A stretch of 64,000 nucleotides of DNA from Brevibacterium marinum (GTDB lineage Bacteria > Actinomycetota > Actinomycetes > Actinomycetales > Brevibacteriaceae). Below the pieces are notes generated by a model. It did not search any database and was not told where the DNA came from. It worked only from the letters and a program-made list of their open reading frames with translations. Within the stretch, counting starts at the first letter, position 1, and every line of letters begins with the position of its first letter. Made by a program: the position numbers and the translations under genes. Below are positions 40,727-49,125 of the stretch, piece by piece. The DNA lies in NCBI RefSeq assembly GCF_011927955.1, contig NZ_JAATJN010000001.1, forward strand, positions 3,720,001 through 3,784,000. Reading direction: 5' to 3'.

Positions 40727-41500
40727 CTAGTCGTCAGATGAGTCCGAGCCCTCGGTCTTCTCATCGGAGTCAGCCTCGTCCGACTTCTTCTCGTCCGGCT
40801 CCTGCGACTTCTCGTCCTCTTTCTTCGCGTCTGCGTCCTTTTCGAGTTCGAACTTCGCGGGCTTGCTCTTCTTGTCACCGAGCTTGACGATGAGTTCGTA
40901 CTTCCCCGGCTCGAAGTCCTTGTTCGTCCGGTTGCAGTTCTTGTCGACCCGGACTCGGTTCCATTCGAACTGAGCTGTCTTCTTCGACTCGGGCGCGAAC
41001 TCGGTTGACACCTCGGCGTTCTCGTCGTCATCGGCGGCACAGAACTTCGACGACCACACCACATCACCGTTCTTCTCGACCAGGAACTCCTGCTTCTCGG
41101 TGCCGACTTCGATCAGACAGGTCGCGGTGTGCTTGTTCTCGATGACCATTTCGAATTTGGGCTTCGCATCCTCTTTGACGCTCTTCTTGTCGACTTTCGC
41201 CTTGAGCCCGACCTTGTCCACGGGACATTTCCCGCTCGCGGCCTTCTCATTCGGCACCGGTGCCTGCGACGTGGGACTGGCGCTCGGGGTGTCCTCGGCG
41301 ACTGGTTCCTCCTCACCGCCGATGCCCAATCCTCTGACGATTCCGACGACTCCGAGCACCATCAGACCGATCACGACGAGGCTGGCTGCCAACAACATGT
41401 AACGGCGCCGCCGATACACGTGTGCCGGCTGCTTCCCGTTAGACTGGCGGGGCCGCCCGGCACCGTTCTTCGGCTGCGAACCACGATTGGAAGGAGTCAT
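40727..41500 (-). CDS. Membrane-anchored extracytoplasmic protein, unknown
   Basis: A 257-residue protein: basic N-terminus (PRQSNGKQPAHVYRRRRY), one transmembrane helix (about residues 35-57, MLLAASLVVIGLMVLGVVGIV), a Ser/Thr/Pro linker, an Ig-like outside domain with paired Cys (CPVDKV..., CLIEVG, CAAD, CNRT) and a strongly charged Lys/Asp/Glu C-terminus. It corresponds by position to the membrane protein upstream of mutY in mycobacteria (Rv3587c). The charged tail could bind cell wall or cations. ATG 41500 is seven bases from TAGGCT and has no ribosome-binding site. Confidence 0.78.
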   Translation of the reverse strand: MTPSNRGSQPKNGAGRPRQSNGKQPAHVYRRRRYMLLAASLVVIGLMVLGVVGIVRGLGIGGEEEPVAEDTPSASPTSQAPVPNEKAASGKCPVDKVGLKAKVDKKSVKEDAKPKFEMVIENKHTATCLIEVGTEKQEFLVEKNGDVVWSSKFCAADDDENAEVSTEFAPESKKTAQFEWNRVRVDKNCNRTNKDFEPGKYELIVKLGDKKSKPAKFELEKDADAKKEDEKSQEPDEKKSDEADSDEKTEGSDSSDD

Positions 41501-41507
41501 CGCTTTG

Positions 41508-41513
41508 AGCCTA
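41508..41513 (-). promoter_or_regulatory. -10 box of the leaderless anchored-protein gene
   Basis: TAGGCT on the minus strand, seven bases before ATG 41500, in the 36-bp divergent gap with mutY. Confidence 0.5.
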
Positions 41514-41536
41514 AGCCGAAGCGTTTGAGCATCCAA

Positions 41537-42571
41537 ATGACACACCGAGCCTCGTCCGAATCGAGATCTTCACGCCCCGATCCCCGGTTCCCCGCGGTCA
41601 GCACCGCTGACATCCACCGTGTTCGGGAGACCATCATCACCTGGTTCGAATCCGCTGCCCGTCCCCTCCCGTGGCGAGAGCCGGGCACCAGCGCGTGGGC
41701 CGTTCTCGTCAGCGAGATCATGTCACAGCAGACACCGGTCTCCCGGGTCGAGCCCCGCTGGCGGGAGTGGATTCAGACGTGGCCGACTCCCGAAGATCTG
41801 GCCGATGCTCCCACCGCCGAGGTGCTCCACCGATGGGATCGCCTCGGCTACCCGCGGCGGGCGCTGCGTCTGCAGGAGGCGGCACGGGTGATCGCGGACG
41901 AACTCGACGGTCGGGTGCCGGGGACGGCGGCCGAGCTCGAGCGTCTGCCCGGCATCGGCTCCTACACGGCGGCGGCGGTGGCGTCCTTCGCTCACGGTGA
42001 GCGGACGACCGTGCTCGATACGAATGTGCGGCGCGTCCTCATCCGGCTCTTCGCCGGCCGCGATCGCCCCTCGGCCTCTCCGGGCCGGGCGGAGACCCGA
42101 TGGGCCGGTCAGTTCGTCCCCGAGGCCGACCACGACAAGTGGAACGCGGGAGTCATGGAATTCGGTGCGCTCGTGTGCACGGCCAAAAGCCCCGACTGCG
42201 AATCCTGCCCACTCAGCGACATCTGCGCCTGGCAGCGAGCTGGGCAGCCCCCCTCGGCGGTCAAGCCGAAGACCCAGAAATGGGCCGGCACGGACCGCCA
42301 ACTGCGCGGGGCGATCATGGACGTCCTCAAGTCCGCGCACGAGCAGTCCAACGGCGACAATGCCGGCTCCGTTTCACTCGACCTCCTCACGGCATCCACC
42401 GCCGAGGTGGATCCCGAGCTGCTCGACGCTCTGCCAGCGCATACGTCGACGAAGCTGGACCGGGTCAGGGACCTCAGTGCGGATCCGGATCGGGTCGGCC
42501 GTCTCATCGACGGTCTGATCTCCGATGGTCTCGCGGCTCGCGACGACGATGCCCTGCGCCTTCCCGGGTGA
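41537..42571 (+). CDS. mutY: Adenine DNA glycosylase MutY
   Basis: MutY removes adenine mispaired with 8-oxoguanine. The 344-residue product has the EIMSQQT loop, helix-hairpin-helix LPGIGSYTAAAV with the catalytic Asp in VLDTNVRR, and the iron-sulfur cluster C-X6-C-X2-C-X5-C (CTAKSPDCESCPLSDIC). The C-terminus lacks the NUDIX-like domain of E. coli MutY and ends with a short winged-helix-like part, as in other actinobacteria. ATG 41537 is the start that fits the family; TTG 41525 is an alternative. It diverges from the anchored-protein gene. Confidence 0.93.
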   Translation: MTHRASSESRSSRPDPRFPAVSTADIHRVRETIITWFESAARPLPWREPGTSAWAVLVSEIMSQQTPVSRVEPRWREWIQTWPTPEDLADAPTAEVLHRWDRLGYPRRALRLQEAARVIADELDGRVPGTAAELERLPGIGSYTAAAVASFAHGERTTVLDTNVRRVLIRLFAGRDRPSASPGRAETRWAGQFVPEADHDKWNAGVMEFGALVCTAKSPDCESCPLSDICAWQRAGQPPSAVKPKTQKWAGTDRQLRGAIMDVLKSAHEQSNGDNAGSVSLDLLTASTAEVDPELLDALPAHTSTKLDRVRDLSADPDRVGRLIDGLISDGLAARDDDALRLPG

Positions 42572-42614
42572 CCGGCCCGGGACAGGTTCACTTCGAGCAT
42601 GGAAGGTCGACGCA

Positions 42615-42985
42615 ATGACGCTCAGGCCGCTTCGTCTCCTGCTCACCGCGATGGCGTGGGACGATTCAGATCACCGCCCCGTCATCGCCATCGACACGAT
42701 CTGGGAGGCCGGGCGCAGCACCCAGCTGACCCCGATGGCCAGCGGAGACCCGGTCTCGCAATGGCTCGATGAGGTCCTCGAGGGCTTGGGTCTGGACTCG
42801 CTTCACCTCCTCGGGTACTCATACGGGGCGTGGGCGGCGCTCAACCAGGTTCTTCGCGCCCCCGATCGTCTGGCAGCGGTGACAGCCATCGACCCTCCAG
42901 GTGCCATCACCGGGATACCTCTGCCCGCTTGGGCCCGAATGATCAGACTGATGAGGGGCAGCAGAGAAGAGTCCCTGAGCAGTGA
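42615..42985 (+). pseudogene. Remnant of an alpha/beta hydrolase
   Basis: About 120 codons resembling the middle of an alpha/beta hydrolase: RPVIAIDTIWEAGRS, WLDEVLEGLGLDSLHLLGYSYGAWAALNQVLRAPDRLAAVTAIDPPG. The nucleophile elbow GYSYG is intact. The normal N-terminal 80-100 residues with the oxyanion-hole strand are missing, and the C-terminal acid and His are gone because the frame runs into the converging acetyltransferase gene. A frame runs on to 43097, but the last part is only the antisense of that gene. I call it a decayed fragment. Confidence 0.75.
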
Positions 42986-42988
42986 TCG

Positions 42989-43573
42989 TCAGAGGAACTT
43001 GATCATGCGGGCGTTGCCCAGGGTATTGGGTTTGACGCGAGCCAGGTCCAGGAACTCGGCCACGCCTTCGTCCGCAGAGTGCAGAAGCTCGACGTAGACC
43101 TCCGGGGAGACGGGAATGCCCTTGATCGGCTCGAATCCCAGCGAACCGAAGAACCCGGTCTCGAACGTCAGGCAGAAGACACGGTCGACACCGATGGCCG
43201 CGGCGTCGGCCAGGAGCTGACGGATGAGGGCCTTGCCCACTCCACGTCCTCGGTAGTCCGGCGATGTGGCGACCGTGCGGGCCTCTGCCAGATCGGTCCA
43301 GATGACGTGCAGGGCCCCGCATCCCGCCAGGGTCTCGGAGCCGTCCGGCTGAGGGTCGACGACCAGCCAGAACTCCTGCAGAGTTTCGAAGTACGTGACC
43401 GTGTCCTTGGCCAGCAGGATGCGCTCTTCGGCCAACGGCGCGACCAATTCCTCGATCGCCTTGACGTCGCTCGTCCGTGCTCGACGCAGGTAGAGGCCGC
43501 TGGGGAGGGAGTGGTTGAGATGGTGGTCGGATGAGACCTGATGGTGGTCGAAGTCGACAGGGGCTGAGCTCAT
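42989..43573 (-). CDS. argA: Amino-acid (glutamate) N-acetyltransferase, short ArgA type
   Basis: A 194-residue GNAT of the short actinobacterial N-acetylglutamate synthase type. Signature segments: LRRARTSDVKAIEELVAPLAEERILLAKD, EFWLVV, GCGALHVIWTDLAEARTVATSPDYRGRGVGKALI (acetyl-CoA loop) and the C-terminal AEFLDLARVKPNTLGNARM. It supplies N-acetylglutamate for arginine synthesis. The start is uncertain: ATG 43573 or an upstream GTG at 43603. The 3' end abuts the hydrolase remnant, three bases away, so the remnant was probably trimmed by an event at this boundary. Confidence 0.9.
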   Translation of the reverse strand: MSSAPVDFDHHQVSSDHHLNHSLPSGLYLRRARTSDVKAIEELVAPLAEERILLAKDTVTYFETLQEFWLVVDPQPDGSETLAGCGALHVIWTDLAEARTVATSPDYRGRGVGKALIRQLLADAAAIGVDRVFCLTFETGFFGSLGFEPIKGIPVSPEVYVELLHSADEGVAEFLDLARVKPNTLGNARMIKFL

Positions 43574-43624
43574 GTCTTCATTCAACACCATCGGCGACGA
43601 CACCAGCGGCGGCGGGCATGAGAA

Positions 43625-43660
43625 AACCCGGGAACACAGCCTGGGCTGTGTTCCCGGGTT
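43625..43660 (-). terminator. Rho-independent terminator of clpC
   Basis: A perfect 16-pair stem (AACCCGGGAACACAGC and complement) with a four-base loop, 23 bases after the clpC stop; on the minus strand it is followed by TTTTC. Confidence 0.95.
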
Positions 43661-43682
43661 CCTTCAGCGCTCCAGGTGGAGA

Positions 43683-46238
43683 TCAGGAAGTGGAGCTTCC
43701 CGACCCCCCGCCGGCCGAACCGGCACCGGCGAGTTCGCCACCGGAATCGGACTTGTCCGAGCGACCCGAGGCAACGCCTTCAGTGTCGAGGCCGTCGAAC
43801 GTGAATTCCGCTTCCTTGCCCTCTCCCCGGACGTCGACCTTGATCGTCTGACCGTTGCCGATCTCCTTGAACAGGATCTTCTCGGACAGATGGTCTTCGA
43901 TCTCGAGCTGGATCGTCCGACGCAGCGGGCGAGCACCCAGGACCGGGTCGTAGCCGCGGTCGGCCAGGAGGCTCTTCGCAGCGTCGCTGACCTCGACCTT
44001 CATACCCTGATCGGCCAGACGCGTGTCCAGACGACTGAGGAACTGGTCGACGATCTGCAGGATCTCTTCCTTGTCCAGCTGCGGGAAGACGATCGTGTCA
44101 TCGACACGGTTGAGGAACTCCGGACGGAAGTGCTGCTTGAGCTCCTCGTTGACCTTCTGCTTCATGCGCTCGTAGTTGTTGTTCTTGCTTCCCTCGACCT
44201 GGAAGCCCAGCTGCAGGCCACTCGAGATGTCTCGCGTACCCAGGTTGGTGGTCATGATGATGATGGTGTTCTTGAAGTCCACCTCACGACCCTGCGAGTC
44301 GGTCAGACGACCGTCCTCGAGAATCTGCAGCAGCGAGTTGAAGATGTCCGAGTGGGCCTTCTCCACCTCGTCGAAGAGCACCACCGAGAACGGTTTGCGA
44401 CGGACCTTCTCCGTCAGCTGACCGCCCTCTTCGTAGCCCACGTAGCCCGGAGGCGAACCGAACAGACGCGACACCGTGTGCTTCTCCGAGTACTCCGACA
44501 TGTCCAAACTGATGAGCGACTCTTCGTCGCCGAACAGGAACTCGGACAGGGCCTTCGCCAGCTCGGTCTTGCCGACGCCCGTGGGGCCGGCGAAGATGAA
44601 CGAACCGGAGGGGCGCTTCGGATCCTTGAGTCCCGCGCGGGTCCTTCGGATCGCACGGGAGATCGACTTGACCGCGTCGTTCTGCCCGATGATGCGCTTA
44701 TGCAGCTCATCTTCCATCCGCAGCAGACGCGAGGACTCCTCCTCGGTGAGCTTGAAGATCGGAATGCCGGTGGCAGCCGCCAGCACCTCGGCGATCAGAT
44801 CCCCGTCAACAACGGCAGACGTGTCCTTGCTGCTGTTGCGCCAGGCTTCGGTCTGTTCGTCCTTGTCCTGCTGCAGCTTCATCTCGGAGTCACGTTCGGA
44901 GGCCGCCAGCTCGAAGTCCTGAGCGTCGATAGCGGCTTCCTTGCGGTGGCGAGCCTCGAGGATCTTCTCCTCCAGGTCGCGGATCTCCTGCGGCACCGAC
45001 AGACGCGAGATGCGCAGTTTGGCCCCCGCTTCGTCGATGAGGTCGATCGCCTTGTCCGGCAGGTACCGGTCGTTGACGTAGCGATCCGACATGTTCACGG
45101 CCGCCGCGAGGGCGCCTTCGGTGATCGTGATCTTGTGGTGCGCTTCGTACTTGTCGCGCAGCCCCTTGAGGATCTCGATCGAATGCGCCAGGGACGGTTC
45201 GGGAACCTGGATCGGCTGGAACCGGCGCTCGAGCGCGGCATCCTTCTCGATGTGCTTGCGGTACTCGTCGAGAGTCGTCGCACCGATGGTCTGCAGCTCA
45301 CCTCGGGCCAGCATGGGTTTGAGGATCGATGCCGCATCGATGGCGCCCTCGGCGGCACCCGCACCCACCAGTGTGTGGATCTCGTCGATGAACAGGATGA
45401 TGTCGCCGCGAGTGCGGATCTCCTTGAGGACCTTCTTCAGGCGCTCCTCGAAGTCACCGCGGTAGCGTGAGCCCGCCACCAGGGACCCGAGGTCCAGGGT
45501 GTAGAGCTGCTTGCCTTCGAGGATCTCCGGGACGTCCCCGTTGACGATGGCCTGGGCCAGGCCCTCGACCACCGCGGTCTTGCCGACACCGGGTTCGCCG
45601 ATGAGGACAGGGTTGTTCTTTGTCCGCCGCGACAGAATCTGCATGACTCGCTGCATCTGCTCGTGTCGGCCGATGACAGGATCGAGATCGCCTTCGCGTG
45701 CTGCGGCCGTCAGGTTGGTTCCGAACTGGTCGAGGACCAGCGAACCGGATGGGGTGCCCTCTTCGCGTCCCCCTGCGGAGACCGGCTCCTTGCCCTGGTA
45801 GCCCGACAGCAGCTTGATGACTTCCTGTCGGACGCGTCCCAGATCGGCACCCAGTTTGACGAGCACCTGAGCGGCGACGCCTTCGCCCTCACGGATCAGG
45901 CCGAGCAGGATGTGCTCGGTTCCGATGTAGCTGTGGCCCAGCTGCAGCGCTTCGCGGAGGCTGAGCTCAAGGACCTTCTTGGCACGCGGAGTGAACGGGA
46001 TGTGCCCGCTCGGTGCCTGCTGTCCCTGTCCGATGATCTCTTGGACTTGGTCGCGCACCTGTTCGAGGGAGATGTCCATTCCCTCGAGTGCTTTGGCTGC
46101 CAGGCCTTCACCCTCGTGGATCAGGCCAAGCAGAATGTGCTCGGTTCCGATGTAGTTATGTTTGAGAAGTTTGGCTTCTTCCTGGGCAAGCACTACCACT
46201 CGGCGTGCTCGGTCAGTGAACCGCTCGAACATATTCAC
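43683..46238 (-). CDS. clpC: ClpC-type AAA+ unfoldase of the Clp protease
   Basis: The 851-residue ClpC feeds folded or damaged proteins to ClpP. Domains: N-domain with two Clp-N repeats (about 1-145), AAA-1 with [13 protein letters not shown], a UVR/M-domain coiled coil (about 415-460, [23 protein letters not shown]), AAA-2 with [14 protein letters not shown] and the C-terminal D2-small domain. A Gly/Ser-rich tail ends the protein. ATG 46238 follows GAGGAGGG. A TAGGCT box (46263-46268 on the minus strand) lies 24 bases upstream. Inverted repeats such as GCGAAATTCGC near 46330 and TTTCG-N8-CGAAA near 46300 could be regulator sites (ClgR-type control is known for actinobacterial clpC); this is unproven. 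Confidence 0.96.
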   Translation of the reverse strand: MNMFERFTDRARRVVVLAQEEAKLLKHNYIGTEHILLGLIHEGEGLAAKALEGMDISLEQVRDQVQEIIGQGQQAPSGHIPFTPRAKKVLELSLREALQLGHSYIGTEHILLGLIREGEGVAAQVLVKLGADLGRVRQEVIKLLSGYQGKEPVSAGGREEGTPSGSLVLDQFGTNLTAAAREGDLDPVIGRHEQMQRVMQILSRRTKNNPVLIGEPGVGKTAVVEGLAQAIVNGDVPEILEGKQLYTLDLGSLVAGSRYRGDFEERLKKVLKEIRTRGDIILFIDEIHTLVGAGAAEGAIDAASILKPMLARGELQTIGATTLDEYRKHIEKDAALERRFQPIQVPEPSLAHSIEILKGLRDKYEAHHKITITEGALAAAVNMSDRYVNDRYLPDKAIDLIDEAGAKLRISRLSVPQEIRDLEEKILEARHRKEAAIDAQDFELAASERDSEMKLQQDKDEQTEAWRNSSKDTSAVVDGDLIAEVLAAATGIPIFKLTEEESSRLLRMEDELHKRIIGQNDAVKSISRAIRRTRAGLKDPKRPSGSFIFAGPTGVGKTELAKALSEFLFGDEESLISLDMSEYSEKHTVSRLFGSPPGYVGYEEGGQLTEKVRRKPFSVVLFDEVEKAHSDIFNSLLQILEDGRLTDSQGREVDFKNTIIIMTTNLGTRDISSGLQLGFQVEGSKNNNYERMKQKVNEELKQHFRPEFLNRVDDTIVFPQLDKEEILQIVDQFLSRLDTRLADQGMKVEVSDAAKSLLADRGYDPVLGARPLRRTIQLEIEDHLSEKILFKEIGNGQTIKVDVRGEGKEAEFTFDGLDTEGVASGRSDKSDSGGELAGAGSAGGGSGSSTS

Positions 46239-46505
46239 CCTCCTCGGTCTTCGTATTCACTAGAGCCTAACGACCATCGCCGCCGATCTATTGCACGTTT
46301 CGCCATCAGCCGAAACCGTTTGGCTGTGGGCGAAATTCGCTGTTCGCCGCGTCGCGATCACTCGTCGAACGCGGTGTCGTGATCAAGCGGTCGCTCGTCG
46401 CGCGCACGGCGGCTGCCGACGATGGCCCGCCCCTTTTTTCGTATACCTGGGTATCGGTTTTCGCTGGTCTCCGCTTGTGCGACTCGCCGGATCGCGCGGT
46501 CCCGG

Positions 46506-46680
46506 TTCACGCCGAAGCGCAGATTCGAGGCGCACCCATTTCACGCCGAAGCGCGGATTCGGGGCGCGAATCTGCGCAGATTCGCGCCGCTGCGCAGTTT
46601 CCGGCGCGGCGCAGGTTCGCGCCGCAGCGCAATTTCCGGCACGGCGCAGTTTGCGCCGCAGCGCATTTTCGCGGAGTTTC
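46506..46680. repeat. Repeat-rich region between lsr2 and clpC
   Basis: The 711-bp lsr2-clpC gap (46239-46949) has no recognisable gene. At 46506-46533 and 46540-46567 a 28-bp direct repeat occurs with two or three differences (core CACGCCGAAGCGC). A perfect 16-bp palindrome GAATCTGCGCAGATTC spans 46568-46583. From 46584 to 46670 the word GCGCCGCAGCGCA and variants recur every 20-30 bp. The rest of the gap holds the lsr2 terminator and the clpC promoter region. Confidence 0.75.
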
Positions 46681-46839
46681 ACAGATTACCGTCACCGCTC
46701 ATTCAGTAGATTCTCAACCTCGATTTGCCAGGCGACACAACGCCCCCTGTTTGAGATCAATGCCGGTATTCGAGGTTCGCCCATATCACCGAGCGAACAC
46801 GAAATGCCGACGAACGAGAACCTGAAGCAGACACTCGAA

Positions 46840-46866
46840 GGGGCCAACGGATGAACCGTTGACCCC
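46840..46866 (-). terminator. Terminator hairpin of lsr2
   Basis: GGGGCCAACGG and CCGTTGACCCC pair with one mismatch around a five-base loop, about 84 bases after the lsr2 stop. Confidence 0.75.
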
Positions 46867-46949
46867 TCGGGAAGCAATTGTGAATTCGGCGCAACTGCCT
46901 CGTTTCGCTTTATCGCTTCAATTCTCGGCAGCGACTGATTCCAGTCGAA

Positions 46950-47285
46950 TCAGCTCTCCGCTGCTTCGTATGCCTGCACGATCTCGAGCGGAATGCGTCC
47001 ACGATCGCCCAGCTGATAACCGTTCGCCTGTGCCCATTCGCGGATCTTTGCCGTATCGCGCTTGGGACCGGCCGAGCCGGAGCCCGCACGACGCCCGCGA
47101 CCGCCCGGGTTGGCTACGCGACGAGCCTTGGCGATGAACGGGGCGAACGTTTCACGGAGCTTCTCGGCATTCTCTGTCGACAGCTCGAGTTCATAGGTAC
47201 CTTGGTCGAGGCTGAAGCGAACGGTTTCCGACGCTTCCGAACCGTCGAAATCATCCGTGAGAACGAGTCGCATCTCCCTTGCCAT
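46950..47285 (-). CDS. lsr2: Lsr2 nucleoid-associated, H-NS-like silencer
   Basis: The 111-residue Lsr2 bridges AT-rich DNA and silences foreign genes in actinobacteria. The N-terminal dimerisation domain (VLTDDFDGSEASETVRFSLDQGTYELELS) and the C-terminal AT-hook-like DNA-binding domain with the RGR core (IREWAQANGYQLGDRGRIP) are joined by a Gly/Arg linker. ATG 47285 opens the conserved MAREMRL. It overlaps the preceding small gene by 35 bp, so both are probably co-transcribed with lysS. Its presence is a strong actinobacterial marker. Confidence 0.96.
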   Translation of the reverse strand: MAREMRLVLTDDFDGSEASETVRFSLDQGTYELELSTENAEKLRETFAPFIAKARRVANPGGRGRRAGSGSAGPKRDTAKIREWAQANGYQLGDRGRIPLEIVQAYEAAES

Positions 47286-47496
47286 GTTCACTCTTTTCAT
47301 AATCAGAGGTATTTGCCGCTGTCAGCTTAACATCTGATTCATGATTATCGCCTAATTCGCTAACCTCGTGCTCCGAATAGAATTTATCGATCTGCTCGCG
47401 TTCCGTCCGGTCCGCCCGCAAGATGTTTCTCATCACGTACCAGAACAGCAAACCGACGCAGATTGACGGCAAAAGAGCCTTGATCAGATCCAACAT
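47251..47496 (-). CDS. Small single-pass membrane protein between lysS and lsr2
   Basis: An 81-residue protein with one N-terminal membrane helix (LIKALLPSICVGLLFWYVM) followed by NILRADRTEREQIDKFYSEHE and an acidic, disordered tail. A short protein with this pattern often lies between lysS and lsr2 in actinobacteria; function unknown. ATG 47496 follows AGGAAGG. It starts five bases after the lysS stop and overlaps lsr2, so it is translationally linked to both. Confidence 0.75.
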   Translation of the reverse strand: MLDLIKALLPSICVGLLFWYVMRNILRADRTEREQIDKFYSEHEVSELGDNHESDVKLTAANTSDYEKSEHGKGDATRSHG

Positions 47497-47500
47497 CCGC

Positions 47501-49060
47501 TCATCCTTCCTGAGCCATTTCCGAATTACCGGCAGCAATCGGCTTCGTGAATGGGAAGAGAATGGTTTCTCGAATTCCCAGGCCGGTCAATGCCATGAGC
47601 AGGCGATCGAGCCCCATTCCCATGCCGCCGGTCGGCGGCATTCCGTGCTCCATTGCGGTGAGGAACTCTTCATCGAGACCCATCGCCTCTTCATCGCCCT
47701 CGGCGGCGTCGGCCGCCTGCGCCTCGAACCGGTCGCGCTGGACGACCGGGTCGACGAGCTCGGAATAACCCGTGGCCAGTTCGAACCCGCGGACGTAGAG
47801 ATCCCATTTCTCCACCACGCCCTTCTTCGTCCGATGCTCACGAACCAGGGGCGAGGTGTCGACGGGGAAGTCGGTGACGAAGGTCGGCGCCCACAGCTTG
47901 TCCTGGTAGAAGTGCTCCCACAGTTCTTCCACGTACTTTCCGTGCGAGCGGAACACTCCGCCCATGTCGACCTGGTGATCGGTCGCGATCGCGTCGAGGA
48001 CGTCGAGTCCGGTCTCCGGCGTGACGTCGACCCCGGATTCCTCCGACAGAGTCTCATACATGCTCACGACGGGCCAGTCGCCGCCGAAATCGTAGTCCGT
48101 GCCGTCCTCCAGCTTCACCACGAGGGACCCTGTGGCGTCCTGTGCCGCGTTCTGGACCAGTGCCTTGGTCAGCTCGGCGATCGAGTGGTAGTCGCCGTAG
48201 GACTGGTAGGCCTCGAGCATCGCGAATTCCGGAGAGTGGGTGGAGTCGGCTCCCTCATTCCGGAAGTTGCGGTTGATTTCGAAGACGTTCTCGATCCCGC
48301 CGACGATCGCGCGCTTGAGGAACAGCTCCGGAGCGATGCGCAGGTACATGTCGATGTCGTAGGCGTTCATGTGGGTCTTGAACGGGCGGGCCGCGGCGCC
48401 GCCGTGCATGACTTGGAGCATCGGAGTCTCGATCTCGACGAACTCCTGCCCCGCGAACGTCCGGCGCAGGGATGACATGACCTCGGCCCGGGTCAACATG
48501 GTCCTGCGGGCTTCCTCACGGGTGATGAGGTCGAGGTAACGCTGACGGACGCGAGTGTCCTCGGCCAGCTCCGTGTGCAGGCCGGGCAGCGGGCGCAGCG
48601 CCTTGCTGGCCATCGACCAGGAATCGGCGAGGACGGAGAGCTCGCCGCGCTTGGACTTGATCACCTTGCCGTGGACGAAGAGGAAGTCACCCAGATCGAC
48701 ATCCGTCTTGAAGTCGCCGAGTCGCTCCTCCCCCACTTCGCGCAGGGACAGCATGCCCTGAAGGCGGGTGCCGTCGCCTGACTGCAGGGTCACGAAGCAG
48801 AGTTTGCCTGTGGTCCGGACGAACACGACCCGTCCGACGACGCCGACGATGTCGTCGGTCTCGTCACCGGCTTCCAGCCCGTCATGCGCGGCGTGCACTT
48901 CGGCGAGGGTATGCGTGCGCGGAATCGCGACCGGATAGGCCTCGGTGTCGGAGTCCAAGAGCCGCTGACGCTTTTCCTTGCGGATCCGGATCTGCTCCGG
49001 ATCGAGATGTTCGGGTGAAAGGTCTGCGTTCTCGGGCGTGTTCGACTCGGTATCTGCCAT
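47501..49060 (-). CDS. lysS: Lysyl-tRNA synthetase, class II
   Basis: LysS charges tRNA-Lys. The 519-residue product has an N-terminal OB-fold anticodon domain (VVGRVVFVRTTGKLCFVTLQSGDG), and the class II motifs FEINRNFRNEGADSTHSPEFAM (motif 2) and GGMGMGLDRLLMALTG (motif 3). ATG 49060 follows TTGAGGG. In mycobacteria coaX, panD and panC lie between lysS and the DUF2520 gene; here only 65 bp separate lysS from it, so the pantothenate genes are absent from this place. Confidence 0.96.
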   Translation of the reverse strand: MADTESNTPENADLSPEHLDPEQIRIRKEKRQRLLDSDTEAYPVAIPRTHTLAEVHAAHDGLEAGDETDDIVGVVGRVVFVRTTGKLCFVTLQSGDGTRLQGMLSLREVGEERLGDFKTDVDLGDFLFVHGKVIKSKRGELSVLADSWSMASKALRPLPGLHTELAEDTRVRQRYLDLITREEARRTMLTRAEVMSSLRRTFAGQEFVEIETPMLQVMHGGAAARPFKTHMNAYDIDMYLRIAPELFLKRAIVGGIENVFEINRNFRNEGADSTHSPEFAMLEAYQSYGDYHSIAELTKALVQNAAQDATGSLVVKLEDGTDYDFGGDWPVVSMYETLSEESGVDVTPETGLDVLDAIATDHQVDMGGVFRSHGKYVEELWEHFYQDKLWAPTFVTDFPVDTSPLVREHRTKKGVVEKWDLYVRGFELATGYSELVDPVVQRDRFEAQAADAAEGDEEAMGLDEEFLTAMEHGMPPTGGMGMGLDRLLMALTGLGIRETILFPFTKPIAAGNSEMAQEG

Positions 49061-49125
49061 ACCCTCAAGGCTACCGTGAGCCCGGCCCCAGGGGGAATTC
49101 GCCCTCGCGCAGCTCGGGCTGCCGA

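Noticed and set aside
43572-45470. 632-codon plus-strand frame opposite clpC
   Set aside because: Complement of ClpC's conserved AAA-2 and central regions; no independent motif, composition typical of antisense frames.
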